From an uncultured Hyphomicrobiales bacterium (GTDB lineage Bacteria; Pseudomonadota; Alphaproteobacteria; Rhizobiales; Xanthobacteraceae), in contig CAIMEA010000230.1 in assembly GCA_903839845.1 (NCBI GenBank), forward strand, positions 1-40,130: a stretch of DNA of 40,130 nucleotides, read 5' to 3'. This document shows, one piece after another, positions 34,056 to 40,130 of this stretch. A model generated the notes under the pieces. It had not been told where the DNA came from. It made no database searches and worked only from the letters and a program-made list of their open reading frames with translations. The position numbers and the translations under genes were made by a program. The stretch's first letter is position 1; every line of letters begins with the position of its first letter.

Positions 34056-36704
34056 CTATTTCTTCAAGTGCGGCAGGCGCTGCTTGTAGCGGCCGATCGT
34101 CGCCCACGGGTCCTTGCGCAGCCGTTCAAGACGCGCGGGCAGGTTGAGAACGGTGTATTGGCTGGCACTCTTGAGCGCGCCCAATTCCGACCAGTCGATC
34201 GGCACCGACACCGGCGCGCCCGGCCGCGCGCGGGTGGAATAAGGTGCGACGGCGGTCGCGTCGTGGCTGTTGCGCAGATAGTCGATAAAGATGCGTTTGT
34301 TGCGTTTGCTTTTGGTCGCGGTGGCGACATAGCGGTCCGGGTCGTCGGCCGCCATGGCGCCGGCCAAGGCTTGGGTAAAGGCTTTGGCTTCGTCCCAAGG
34401 CGTTGGCGCAATCGGCAGGACGACGTGCAAACCTTTGCCGCCTGACGTCTTAAGGAAGCTCTTGAGCTTGAGCGCGGCCAGCCTGTCGCGCACATCGCGG
34501 GCGGCGGCCACAACGTCTTTCCAGCCGGTGCCTGGGCCGGGATCGAGATCGATCACCAGCCGGTCGGCATTGTCGCGGTCGTCGGCCGTGGTGCCGCGGG
34601 TGTGCACCTCCAGAACGCCGGCTTGTACGAGCGAGATCAAACCTTCGAGGTCGTTGATGGCAATGATCTTGCCGCCTTTTTCCGGCACCAGATGCAAATG
34701 ATCGGTGGCGATGCCGGCGGCCGCGTGCTTCTGAAAGAAACACTGGCCGGCGGCGCCTTCCGGACAGCGCAGCAGCGAGATCGGCCGGCCGGCGACATGC
34801 GGGCGCATCCATTTCCAGACCGCGCGATAGTATTCGGCGAGGTCCAGTTTGGTGACACCGGCATCGTCCCAATAGACGCGGTCTGGATGGGTCAGTGTGA
34901 TAGAGCCGACAACGGCTTTGGCGTTCTTGCCGGCTTTTTTGACGCTTGCATTGCCAATTGGAGCGCTACGTTTTTTCACGGTCGCGGACGTGTTGGCGGC
35001 CGCGGCCGCCTTGTCCTTTACTTCGAGAACGACGTCGCCGGCGGCCTTATCTTCGCGCAAGCCCTGGAAAGATGCGTGGCGAACCCGGTCGCCATGGGTC
35101 CAGCCGTGGAAATCGACCTCGGCCACCACTTTCGGCTCGATCCAGATTGATCCGCGCGCACCGCGCTCTTCGAGCGGCAGTGTGGCAAAGGGTGTGCGGT
35201 CGCGCTTCAGTCGTTGAAGCTTGCGATACAGGTCGCGCGCTGAAGCGTAGGTGAAGCCGGTGCCGGTGCGGCCGGCATAGCGCAGCTTGCCTTTGTCAAA
35301 GACGCCGAGCACCAGCGCGCCGACGGCGCGGGCGTCGTTACTGGCCGGGACAAAGCCGGCAATGATGAATTCCTGCCGGTCGGTACATTTGGTCTTGATC
35401 CAGTCATGGCCGCGGCCCGAGCGATAGGGCGCATCGCCGCGTTTCGAGACGATGCCTTCCAGATGCATCCGGCAGGCGTGCTTGAGCAGGACCGAGCCGC
35501 TTTCATCGATCGATTCGCTCAATCGGATCGCGGCGATTTTCGGCGTGCGTTCGAGCAGGCTGGCCAGGGCTTCCTTGCGTTCAAGCAGCGGCAGCGGCCG
35601 CATGTCGACGCCATCAAGATGCAGGAGATCGAACGCATAAAAGACCAGGCGATCCTGACGGCCCGAGGTCAGCTCTTGTTGCAGAAGCGAAAAGCTGGAG
35701 ACGCCGTTGGGATCGTCAACCACCAGCTCGCCGTCAATCAAGGCCCGCTTCGCTTTCAGCGCCGCGACGGCTTTGGCGATGGCCGAGAATTTGTCCGTCC
35801 AGTCCAGACCATTGCGGGTAAGTAGGACGACCTTTCCATCCTCGAGCCGGGCTTGCAGACGGTAGCCGTCGAATTTAATTTCGTGAATCCAATTGCCGCT
35901 GTCGGGGGCTTTGTCAGCGAGCGTTGCCAGGCATGGCTTGACGAAAGCGGGCAGGGCCACCGGCTTCTCCGTCGCTGAGACCTTGCGAAGGGGCCTTGTC
36001 GCGGCGGCGAGCGCGCGTTTGGGTTTTACCGTTTTGACCGAATTGGGCTTTGTCTTTGTTGCCTTTGTTTTTTTGGCCTTCGCGACCGTTTTACTTTTCT
36101 GCGCAGCCGGCGTTTTTACAGCTTTGGCCCGCACACCGCCAGCGGCGATCTCTTCCATGGTGCGGCCGGTCTTCACCGAGAGCGGTGCTTCTTCCAATAT
36201 ATCTTTGGCGCGCGGCTTGCGGGCGGCGTCGTCGTTGGACTTTATCAGCAGCCAGTTGTCCTTGGTCTCGCCGCGCCGCTTGCTCAACCGCACGAGATGC
36301 CAGAGGCCGTGCAGTTTCTCGCCGTTGAGGAAAAAGGACAGGTGGCCTTTCTTCAGGCCCTTGTGGGCATCGTGCTCCGGCGACCATGTGCCGCGGTCCC
36401 AGACCATGACCGTACCGCCGCCATATTCGCCTTCGGGGATGGTCCCTTCGAACTTGTTATAGTCGATGGGGTGATCCTCGACTTGCACGGCAAGGCGTTT
36501 TTCGCTCGGCGACAGGCTGGGGCCGCGCGTCACCGCCCAGCTTTTCATGACGCCGTCGAGTTCAAGACGGAGATCGTAGTGCAGGCGGCGCGCGGCGCGC
36601 TTCTGGATGACAAAAGCATGCCCGGCCTTGCGCGCGACCTTGCCCTTTGGCTCAGTGGTGACACCGAACCGGCGCTTGGCGTGATAGGTCTTCAGGCCGG
36701 CCAT
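34056..36704 (-). CDS. ligD: ATP-dependent DNA ligase D (phosphoesterase-ligase-polymerase)
   Basis: Multifunctional enzyme of bacterial non-homologous end joining. The 882 residues hold three domains in the order phosphoesterase (about 1-160; RRLHYDLRLELDG, EDHPIDYNKFEG), ligase (about 255-555; adenylated Lys277 in IKFDGYR) and polymerase/primase (about 600-870; metal-binding Asp719 and Asp721 in VIDLDPGPG, Asp808 in IFIDYL). Lys/Ala-rich linkers occupy about 188-245 and 565-597. It trims, fills and seals broken ends recruited by Ku. It starts 14 bases after the ku stop, so ku-ligD is one operon. Confidence 0.96.
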   Translation of the reverse strand: MAGLKTYHAKRRFGVTTEPKGKVARKAGHAFVIQKRAARRLHYDLRLELDGVMKSWAVTRGPSLSPSEKRLAVQVEDHPIDYNKFEGTIPEGEYGGGTVMVWDRGTWSPEHDAHKGLKKGHLSFFLNGEKLHGLWHLVRLSKRRGETKDNWLLIKSNDDAARKPRAKDILEEAPLSVKTGRTMEEIAAGGVRAKAVKTPAAQKSKTVAKAKKTKATKTKPNSVKTVKPKRALAAATRPLRKVSATEKPVALPAFVKPCLATLADKAPDSGNWIHEIKFDGYRLQARLEDGKVVLLTRNGLDWTDKFSAIAKAVAALKAKRALIDGELVVDDPNGVSSFSLLQQELTSGRQDRLVFYAFDLLHLDGVDMRPLPLLERKEALASLLERTPKIAAIRLSESIDESGSVLLKHACRMHLEGIVSKRGDAPYRSGRGHDWIKTKCTDRQEFIIAGFVPASNDARAVGALVLGVFDKGKLRYAGRTGTGFTYASARDLYRKLQRLKRDRTPFATLPLEERGARGSIWIEPKVVAEVDFHGWTHGDRVRHASFQGLREDKAAGDVVLEVKDKAAAAANTSATVKKRSAPIGNASVKKAGKNAKAVVGSITLTHPDRVYWDDAGVTKLDLAEYYRAVWKWMRPHVAGRPISLLRCPEGAAGQCFFQKHAAAGIATDHLHLVPEKGGKIIAINDLEGLISLVQAGVLEVHTRGTTADDRDNADRLVIDLDPGPGTGWKDVVAAARDVRDRLAALKLKSFLKTSGGKGLHVVLPIAPTPWDEAKAFTQALAGAMAADDPDRYVATATKSKRNKRIFIDYLRNSHDATAVAPYSTRARPGAPVSVPIDWSELGALKSASQYTVLNLPARLERLRKDPWATIGRYKQRLPHLKK

Positions 36705-36718
36705 CGAAAACCGCCGTT

Positions 36719-37591
36719 CTAGCTCGCCTTTCGCACCTTGCGGCGCGGGCCGGCCGGTTTGCGAGCCCTGGTCTTGCGCCGGGCCGGCGCGGCCTCGCGA
36801 CGGTCAGCCTTGTCACTGTCGGCCCTGGCACTGCGGCGAAGCGCGTCCATCAGGTTGACCACATTACTCGGTCTGGACTCGGATGCCACCGGCGTTTTCT
36901 TGCCGGCGAGCTTGGCCTTGACCAATTCCTTGAGCGCGGTTTCGTAGCGGTCCTCGAATTTGGCCGGATCGAATTTGCCCTTCTTGGTTTCCAGAATGTG
37001 TGTTGCCAGCTTGAGCATGTCGGCCGGCACCTTGGTCGCAGGGATTTCGTCGAAGTATTCGCTCGCGTCGCGAACTTCATCGTTGTAACGCAAGGTGGTC
37101 GCCAGCAGGCCTTTGCCGCGCGGCCGCAGCAGCAACAGCCGTTCGCGCCGATAGACGACGACGCGGGCAAGGCCGGCGAGATCCTCTTTGTGCATGGCCT
37201 CGCGGATAACAGCGAAGGCTTCCTGCGCCACTTCATCCTGCGGCGCTATATAATATGACTCGTCGAGATAAATCCGGTCGATGTCGGCCATCGGCACGAA
37301 TTCGTCGATGTCGATCGTGTGGGTGCTTTCAAGAGCGACGTTGTCGAGTTCTTCGTCGTCGAGGAGGACGTATTGGCCTTTCTCGACTTGATATCCCTTG
37401 ACGCGATCCTCGGGCTCGACCGGCTCGCCGGTTTCGGCGTCGACCACTTCATTGTGGATGCGGTTGCCGGTCGCCTTGTTGATGATGTTGAAACGAATGC
37501 GCTGGCTGGTCGTCGTCGCTGGATACATCGACACCGCGCATGACACCAAAGACAGCTTCAAATAACCTTTCCAGCTCGGCCGCGGCGCCAT
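36719..37591 (-). CDS. ku: Ku protein of non-homologous end joining
   Basis: Homodimeric ring that binds double-strand DNA ends and recruits LigD. The 290-residue product has the bacterial Ku core from MAPRPSWKGYLKLSLVSC through RIRFNIINKATGNRIHNE, KGYQVEKGQYVLLDDEEL and RRERLLLLRPRGKGLLATTL. The last 40 residues are Arg/Lys/Ala-rich, matching the basic C-terminal tails that aid DNA binding. GGAG precedes ATG 37591. It is first gene of the ku-ligD operon and lies 106 bases downstream of ecfG on the same strand, with an EcfG-like promoter in that gap. Confidence 0.96.
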   Translation of the reverse strand: MAPRPSWKGYLKLSLVSCAVSMYPATTTSQRIRFNIINKATGNRIHNEVVDAETGEPVEPEDRVKGYQVEKGQYVLLDDEELDNVALESTHTIDIDEFVPMADIDRIYLDESYYIAPQDEVAQEAFAVIREAMHKEDLAGLARVVVYRRERLLLLRPRGKGLLATTLRYNDEVRDASEYFDEIPATKVPADMLKLATHILETKKGKFDPAKFEDRYETALKELVKAKLAGKKTPVASESRPSNVVNLMDALRRSARADSDKADRREAAPARRKTRARKPAGPRRKVRKAS

Positions 37592-37632
37592 GGCGATACT
37601 CCGTTACACGATCGATAAATCGATAAAGCGTG

Positions 37633-37658
37633 AACCCGCGGACGAGCCGGTCGGTTCC
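37633..37658 (-). promoter_or_regulatory. EcfG-like promoter of ku-ligD
   Basis: On the minus strand GGAAC (37658-37654), 17 bases, GGTT (37636-37633). The -35 is perfect and the -10 differs from CGTT in one base; the nepR promoter candidate has the same GGTT. It lies 42 bases before the ku ATG. Confidence 0.5.
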
Positions 37659-37697
37659 GGAGAGAATAGTCGGTGATCTTTTGAAAGGAGCTGGAGG

Positions 37698-38246
37698 CTA
37701 TTCGCCGCCGCCGGCCATGACGGCGCGGGTCTGTTCGTCCGGTCCGAAATCGTCGGCGCCGTTGACGTTGAGCATTTCGGCGAGCCGGGTGCGGGCGCGA
37801 TTGACCCGCGATTTGATGGTGCCAACCGCGCAGCCGCAAATATTGGCCGCTTCTTCATACGAGAAGCCAGAGGCGCCGACCAGAATGAGCGCTTCGCGCT
37901 GATCGGCGGGCAGGAAGCCGAGCGCCTTGCGGAATTCGGCGAATTCGATGTGGCCATGCTGCTCGGGCTGCGATTTGAGACTATCGGCATAGTGGCCGTC
38001 GCTATCTTCGACTTCGCGGCGGCGTTTGCGATATTCCGACCGAAAATGATTGCGCAGGATCGTAAACAGCCAGGCCGACATGTTTGTGCCCGGCTGGAAC
38101 GAGTCGATATTTGCGATGGCACGCAACATGGTTTCCTGAACCAGGTCGTCGGCACGATCGACATTCCCGCACAGCGAAATGGCGAAGGCGCGCAGGCTTG
38201 GAACCGCGGCAAGAATGGAATTTCGGACAGTGTCGTCCATAGCCAT
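37698..38246 (-). CDS. ecfG: General stress response ECF sigma factor EcfG
   Basis: Directs RNA polymerase to stress promoters. The 182-residue product has region 2 (about 10-75; LCGNVDRADDLVQETMLRA, SAWLFTILRN) and region 4 (about 115-165; LPADQREALILVGASGFSYEEAA, IKSRVNRAR). The asparagine/acid spacer and the neighbours nepR and phyR identify it as the EcfG type. It is held inactive by NepR until PhyR is phosphorylated. Its ATG overlaps the nepR stop by one base (TAATG), so translation is coupled to keep sigma and anti-sigma in balance. AAGGA lies upstream inside nepR. Confidence 0.95.
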   Translation of the reverse strand: MAMDDTVRNSILAAVPSLRAFAISLCGNVDRADDLVQETMLRAIANIDSFQPGTNMSAWLFTILRNHFRSEYRKRRREVEDSDGHYADSLKSQPEQHGHIEFAEFRKALGFLPADQREALILVGASGFSYEEAANICGCAVGTIKSRVNRARTRLAEMLNVNGADDFGPDEQTRAVMAGGGE

Positions 38247-38473
38247 TACTGCTTGTCCTTGTTGCCGTTGACGTCGAGGCGTTTGATCAGATCGGCAAAC
38301 CGGTCCGGCACACCCTGATTGAGCACGTCGTCGTACATGGCGCGCAATTGCTGGCCGAGACGGGCTTGAACTTCGCGCCCAAGCTTGGCCGGTTTGACGT
38401 CGGATTTCTTGCCGTGCGCGGCTGGGGTTTCCATCGGTTTTTGTTGTCCCACGGGTTTCTCGCGATCGTTCAT
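38246..38473 (-). CDS. nepR: Anti-sigma factor NepR
   Basis: A 75-residue protein that binds EcfG in unstressed cells and PhyR under stress. The N-terminal 30 residues are Lys/Pro-rich and probably disordered. The conserved helix pair is seen in LGQQLRAMYDDVL and VPDRFADLIKRLD. It is the first gene of the nepR-ecfG operon and stands divergent from phyR with 201 bases between them. This gene order is standard for the general stress response in alphaproteobacteria. Confidence 0.93.
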   Translation of the reverse strand: MNDREKPVGQQKPMETPAAHGKKSDVKPAKLGREVQARLGQQLRAMYDDVLNQGVPDRFADLIKRLDVNGNKDKQ

Positions 38474-38537
38474 CTATGGCCCCCAAAGTCCCTTGCCCGA
38501 CACCGAGCCAGGTTCCCCCCATTTGGTGTGCATTCAA

Positions 38538-38562
38538 AACCTTTGACCCCGCAAATGGTTCC
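38538..38562 (-). promoter_or_regulatory. EcfG-like promoter of nepR-ecfG
   Basis: On the minus strand GGAAC (38562-38558), 16 bases, GGTT (38541-38538), 65 bases before nepR. One mismatch in the -10. It would give the sigma factor positive autoregulation, as known in relatives. Confidence 0.5.
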
Positions 38563-38570
38563 CCGGATCG

Positions 38571-38595
38571 GGAACTTTTTTCAATATGCTACGTT
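38571..38595 (+). promoter_or_regulatory. EcfG-type promoter of phyR
   Basis: GGAAC (38571-38575), 16 bases, CGTT (38592-38595): an exact consensus match, 80 bases before the phyR start. Its -35 lies nine bases from that of the divergent nepR promoter. Confidence 0.75.
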
Positions 38596-38674
38596 GCTGG
38601 GGGGTAGGTTCGCAGGAGCCTATGGGGGCCGCGGCCAGCGAGGCCAGGGCGCTTTTTCGTTTCGGGAGGAATTC

Positions 38675-39475
38675 TTGTCGACATCTCAATCAGTTGCACA
38701 GCATTTGCCATATTTGCGCCGTTACGCCCGCGCCCTGACCGGCAGCCAAGCCTCCGGTGACGCCTATGTGGCGGCCACGCTGGAAGCCCTGATCCAGGAT
38801 CCCAAGGTCATCGACAGCAACGCGTCGACCCGGATCGGGCTCTACAGCCTGTTCACCAAGATCTGGAATTCGGTCGGCGTGAACGGCCAGCCGACGGCTC
38901 CCGACGACAACCAGCCGGTCGAGCGCCATCTGTCCCAGATCGCTCCGATGCCGCGGCAGGCCTTCCTGCTGGTGGCGCTGGAAGGGCTGTCGGAAGACGA
39001 AGCGGCCAAGGTTCTCGACGTCGATGTCCCGACGCTGCGTCAACTGGTCGAAGACTCCGGCCGCGAACTAGCCGCCGAAATCGCCACCGACGTGCTGATC
39101 ATCGAGGACGAAACGTTCATCGCGCTCGACCTTGAAGCGTTGGTCGAAGGCCTTGGGCACAAGGTGCTGGGCGTCGCCCGTACCCATAGCGAGGCAATTG
39201 CGCTGGCCAAGGTGAAACAGCCGGGCGTCATCCTGGCCGACATTCAACTGGCCGATGGCAGCTCGGGCCTCGATGCGGTCAACGAATTGCTCCGCAGTTT
39301 TGAGGTGCCGGTGATTTTCATCACCGCGTATCCGGAGCGCTTCCTGACCGGCGAGCGGCCGGAACCGGCCTTCCTGATTGCTAAGCCATTCCAGCCGGCG
39401 ACCGTTTCCGCGGTGCTGAGCCAGGCGCTGTTCTTTGCCCGCAATGCCAAACGGCGCGAGCGCAAAGCCAGTTGA
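38675..39475 (+). CDS. phyR: General stress response regulator PhyR (anti-anti-sigma factor)
   Basis: When phosphorylated, captures NepR and frees EcfG. The 266-residue product has an N-terminal sigma-like domain (about 1-130; HLPYLRRYARALTGSQ, MPRQAFLLVALEGLSEDEAA) that lacks DNA-binding function in the family, and a C-terminal receiver (about 138-255) with acid pair Glu144/Asp145, phospho-acceptor Asp189 in ILADIQLADG, and Lys237 in LIAKPF. TTG 38675 is chosen as start: GGGAGGA ends four bases before it and the N-terminus then matches PhyR (STSQSVAQHLPYL). The frame is open further upstream into nepR, which is not credible. Confidence 0.94.
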   Translation: MSTSQSVAQHLPYLRRYARALTGSQASGDAYVAATLEALIQDPKVIDSNASTRIGLYSLFTKIWNSVGVNGQPTAPDDNQPVERHLSQIAPMPRQAFLLVALEGLSEDEAAKVLDVDVPTLRQLVEDSGRELAAEIATDVLIIEDETFIALDLEALVEGLGHKVLGVARTHSEAIALAKVKQPGVILADIQLADGSSGLDAVNELLRSFEVPVIFITAYPERFLTGERPEPAFLIAKPFQPATVSAVLSQALFFARNAKRRERKAS

Positions 39476-39508
39476 ACGCCGCGTTGCGATGTCCGCCTTC
39501 ACACCACG

Positions 39509-39540
39509 GTGCTGCTCCGGTTGGAGCGGCACGTTATTTT
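39509..39540 (+). terminator. Terminator downstream of phyR
   Basis: A ten-pair stem (39509-39518 with 39523-39532, one T-G wobble) around GGTT, followed by GTTATTTT. It lies 33 bases after the phyR stop, so the PAS gene downstream probably has its own promoter. Confidence 0.65.
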
Positions 39541-39615
39541 AGAGCTGACTTGATTTAAGCGCGGACTTTACCCGTCGCGATACAAAGAATTCGTCATGGT
39601 GTCGGCACCCGAGGG

Positions 39616-39640
39616 TGAACCTGACGCGGGTCCGAACGTT
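39616..39640 (+). promoter_or_regulatory. EcfG-like promoter of the terminal PAS gene
   Basis: TGAAC (39616-39620), 16 bases, CGTT (39637-39640). The -35 has one mismatch to GGAAC; the -10 and spacing are exact. It lies 33 bases before the start of the PAS-domain gene. Confidence 0.45.
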
Positions 39641-39672
39641 GGGCCCGCGGGCAGGTCACGGAAGGTGTTCAG

Positions 39673-40130
39673 ATGGCGCGCGACGATTCAGCGGGAATTG
39701 CCCCGGAACGCGACAGATCGCTGGTCGAGACTCTGCGGGCCGAATGCCGTCGCCTCGAGCAGCAAGTCGATGCGCAATCGATCGAGATCAATCTTTTGCG
39801 CGGCCGCTTCGCGCGTTACGAAAGTGCGATACGCGGATCGCATGTTATCGTTTATACCCAAGACGCCGATTTACGTTACACCGCGATCAGCCATGGGCTC
39901 CTCGGTTTATCCGTCGATGACATCCTTGGCCGCAACGACGAGGAGCTTTGGCCGAGTAATGTCGATTCTGCCATCAAAGCGCTCAAGCTCGCTGTGCTCG
40001 CGACAGGCGAGCCGTCAAATGCCGAGATCGCGTTTGACGACGGGCCGGATCAACGCTGGTACGACGTTCATATCGAGCCTTTGCGTGAGGACGGCGGCGG
40101 CATCGTCGGGCTGACGTGCGCGGCGGTCGA
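39673..40130 (+). CDS. PAS-domain signalling protein, probably the HWE/HisKA2-type kinase partner of PhyR (3' end outside window)
   Basis: The first 152 codons are visible. A short N-terminal coiled coil (LVETLRAECRRLEQQVDAQS) leads into a PAS domain: IVYTQDADLRYTAIS, DILGRNDEELWP and RWYDVHIEPLRE are typical of PAS domains in HWE kinases. No kinase motif falls within the window, so the type is inferred from this PAS style and from its position after phyR, where the cognate PhyK-type kinase gene is often found. No membrane segment precedes the PAS domain, so it should be cytoplasmic. GGAAGG lies before ATG 39673. Confidence 0.7.
   Translation, partial: MARDDSAGIAPERDRSLVETLRAECRRLEQQVDAQSIEINLLRGRFARYESAIRGSHVIVYTQDADLRYTAISHGLLGLSVDDILGRNDEELWPSNVDSAIKALKLAVLATGEPSNAEIAFDDGPDQRWYDVHIEPLREDGGGIVGLTCAAV

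Noticed and set aside
33979-37591. The ku-ligD block as part of a phage or mobile island
   Set aside because: No integrase, transposase, tRNA target or flanking direct repeat is visible, and the neighbours are a standard chromosomal stress locus.
38492-38516. A second GGAAC on the minus strand before nepR as another EcfG promoter
   Set aside because: No CGTT-like -10 occurs at 16 or 17 bases; the sequences there are CAAG and AAGG.
1-40130. CRISPR arrays, rRNA or tRNA genes
   Set aside because: No regularly spaced repeats and no tRNA-like cloverleaf or rRNA sequence were seen on either strand.

Overview
The window reads as GC-rich chromosomal DNA (roughly 63% by eye) of an alphaproteobacterium in the Hyphomicrobiales (Rhizobiales), probably near the Bradyrhizobiaceae/Xanthobacteraceae. 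The evidence is a complete acpXL-fabZ-fabF2-fabF1-adh-lpxXL cluster for the very-long-chain hydroxy fatty acid of rhizobial lipid A, a PhyR-NepR-EcfG general stress response locus, CtrA-type TTAA-N7-TTAA sites, and mosaic palindromic intergenic repeats. Genus is not certain. I see no integrase, transposase, phage gene, CRISPR array, rRNA or tRNA gene.

Layout. 1-2.6 kb: a hybrid sensor histidine kinase cut by the window edge, and a small secreted protein behind a perfect CtrA-type site. 2.9-7.2 kb: cysS, a GNAT acetyltransferase overlapping a 39-residue membrane peptide gene, cimA and a VOC protein, separated by palindromic repeats. 7.2-13.6 kb: a LOG-family hydrolase divergent from an Atm1-like ABC exporter, then psd and pssA (phosphatidylethanolamine synthesis) with an OxlT-like MFS gene between them on the other strand, then ureE without other urease genes. 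13.8-16.4 kb, minus strand: a GST, a protease-inhibitor-like lipoprotein and mmsA. 16.6-22.8 kb, plus strand: motA-motB, two tandem kup potassium transporters that share an upstream element, and a rhodanese. 22.8-28.1 kb, minus strand: the lipid A very-long-chain acyl cluster, followed by a small membrane protein gene. 29.0-31.8 kb, plus strand: a DedA/ATP-grasp fusion protein, a Cys-rich exported protein and a PCuAC copper chaperone. 31.8-34.0 kb, minus strand: a small secreted protein, a carboxymuconolactone decarboxylase-like protein, an RlpA-like protein and a low-affinity iron permease homologue. 34.1-40.1 kb: ligD and ku (non-homologous end joining), ecfG and nepR on the minus strand, then phyR and the start of a PAS-domain signalling protein (probably the partner kinase) on the plus strand.

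How the genes may work together. The right end looks like a stress island. PhyR, NepR and EcfG form the partner-switching module. Sequences fitting or approaching the EcfG promoter (GGAAC-N16/17-CGTT) lie before phyR, nepR-ecfG, ku-ligD, the iron permease gene and the terminal PAS gene, so DNA end joining and iron transport are probably part of the same regulon. The lipid cluster holds a ketosynthase pair in which FabF2 has lost its active-site cysteine, so it probably acts as a chain-length-factor-like partner of FabF1. The least familiar protein is the 575-residue DedA/ATP-grasp fusion, which joins a lipid-flippase-like membrane domain to a ligase-like domain.
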